Source of the DNA: UBA2144 sp043819035
GTDB lineage: Bacteria > Patescibacteriota > Gracilibacteria > Peribacterales > Peribacteraceae
Reading direction: 5' to 3'
DNA length: 5,238 nucleotides
Assembly: GCA_043819035.1 (NCBI GenBank)
Contig: JBDRFD010000072.1
Location: 1 to 5,238 of the forward strand
Shown here: one piece after another, positions 4,615 to 5,238 of the stretch
How positions within the stretch are numbered: the first letter of the stretch is position 1
How the letters are laid out: every line of letters starts with the position of its first letter
Notes under the pieces: generated by a model
What the model was told of the DNA's origin: nothing
The model's database searches: none
Seen by the model: only the letters and a program-made list of their open reading frames with translations
Program-made: the position numbers and the translations under genes

Positions 4615-5076
4615 CTACTCTTTTCTCCCGAATCCCGTGAGAAAGTCTTGTAGTTTTCCCTGAGGTTTTTCTGTGTTCTCAACTCGTGCCTGTAATTGCT
4701 CTTTTTCTTGCGACAGTTGTTGGTTCTCAGACTCTAAGCTCGTTTTCTCTTCAGTGAGTTGCGATGTTTGTTCTTTGAATTCTTTCTTCACTTCTTTGGT
4801 TTCTGCTTTCAGATCTTTCCTCTTTTCACGTTCAGCTTGAAGTTTTGATCGCAGTGCAAGCTTGCGTGATTTATCCCATAGTAATATGAACACAACGATG
4901 AGCTGGAAGACAATCGCGATGACGAGTGCGATCGGAATAAAACTTTCAGGTTCAATAGCTCCAGGGGTAACCATCGCGAGGATCCAGTTGGTTCCTTGTA
5001 TTTTTGCACTTGCGAGGAATGCAAAGCTCCACGCCACATTGGAGAGGAGGATGAGGAGAAGGAGAAGAGTCGTCAT
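4615..5076 (-). CDS. Two-helix membrane protein with cytoplasmic coiled coil (hypothetical, LapA-like layout)
   Basis: 153 aa from ATG 5076-5074. An upstream ATG at 5112 would add 12 residues that look untypical. The first hydrophobic helix is residues 2-22 (TTLLLLLILLSNVAWSFAF). A short extracytoplasmic loop with TNWILAMVTPGAIEPE follows, then a second helix at 47-67 (IPIALVIAIVFQLIVVFILLW). From about 70 to 137 a charged Lys/Glu/Gln heptad region predicts a long coiled coil. It ends in a short amphipathic tail, LQDFLTGFGRKE. Two helices followed by a coiled coil is the layout of LapA/YciS-type proteins, which scaffold envelope assembly, but I see no diagnostic motif and the coil is longer than usual. 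No Shine-Dalgarno sequence precedes either start. It converges on the Crp-like gene and appears to be a separate unit. Confidence 0.7.
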   Translation of the reverse strand: MTTLLLLLILLSNVAWSFAFLASAKIQGTNWILAMVTPGAIEPESFIPIALVIAIVFQLIVVFILLWDKSRKLALRSKLQAEREKRKDLKAETKEVKKEFKEQTSQLTEEKTSLESENQQLSQEKEQLQARVENTEKPQGKLQDFLTGFGRKE

Positions 5077-5155
5077 GATGGGAGAGGGGAGTAGGCGGGG
5101 GTAGGATAGCATTGAATCTGGGTGGTTGTATGAATCTTGAATACTGTCTGAATCA

Positions 5156-5232
5156 CGGATTACACTGATTTAACGGATTACACGGATACACTTCAAAAGA
5201 AAACATGCTTCTTCTTTAATCCGTGTAATCCG
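5156..5232. repeat. CGGATTACAC direct and inverted repeat
   Basis: CGGATTACAC occurs at 5156-5165 and again at 5174-5183. The 14-mer CGGATTACACGGAT (5174-5187) is perfectly inverted at 5219-5232 (ATCCGTGTAATCCG), with a 31-base loop. Tracts of this type (ATCCGTGTAATCCG) occur as dispersed intergenic repeats in many environmental bacterial genomes. It lies upstream of the minus-strand membrane-protein gene and runs to the window edge, so its full extent is unknown. Confidence 0.6.
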
Positions 5233-5238
5233 CATAAT

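Noticed and set aside
5156..5232. CRISPR array
   Set aside because: The units are too short (10-14 bases), irregularly spaced, and partly inverted.

Overview
The window reads as a chromosomal stretch from a bacterium with E. coli-like sigma-70 promoters (TTGAGA, 17 bases, TATACT), standard stop codons including TGA, and almost no Shine-Dalgarno sequences in front of its genes. That mix, together with small unlinked genes and a large secreted protein of unrecognised family, fits an uncultured lineage such as the candidate phyla radiation (Patescibacteria). This is an inference and no marker gene confirms it. There is no sign of phage, insertion-sequence transposase or CRISPR.

Layout, left to right. 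Bases 1-75 are the C-terminal end of an MscS-type mechanosensitive channel. Next come a candidate promoter and an unannotated 55-residue ORF (132-299). From about 302 to 1821 a membrane protein that looks like a divergent PiT-type (PF01384-like) inorganic phosphate transporter (565-1626) is flanked by two direct copies of a roughly 169-bp element. Each copy carries a sigma-70 promoter, a 59-bp block identical between the copies that begins at the predicted transcription start, and a terminator-like hairpin. The most economical reading is a duplicated small-RNA gene of about 85-90 nt. Converging on the second copy is a minus-strand gene (1824-3080) for a secreted or surface protein with Asp/Gly-rich and Pro/Thr-rich tails.

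Bases 3081-3771 hold no convincing gene. They contain hairpins, a candidate structured RNA with complementary loops (3414-3556) and a perfect TGTGA-N6-TCACA dyad. Downstream lies a Crp/Fnr-family regulator (3772-4491) whose recognition helix keeps the Arg-Glu pair that reads this site in E. coli CRP, so autoregulation is likely. It lacks the usual cAMP-contact residues, so its signal is unknown. A strong hairpin separates it from a convergent minus-strand gene for a two-helix membrane protein with a long coiled coil (4615-5076). The window ends in short direct and inverted copies of CGGATTACAC.

The genes do not form one operon. The shared theme is envelope physiology (channel, transporter, secreted protein, membrane-anchored coiled coil) with one global-type regulator. 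The most novel item is the duplicated promoter/small-RNA element bracketing the transporter gene.
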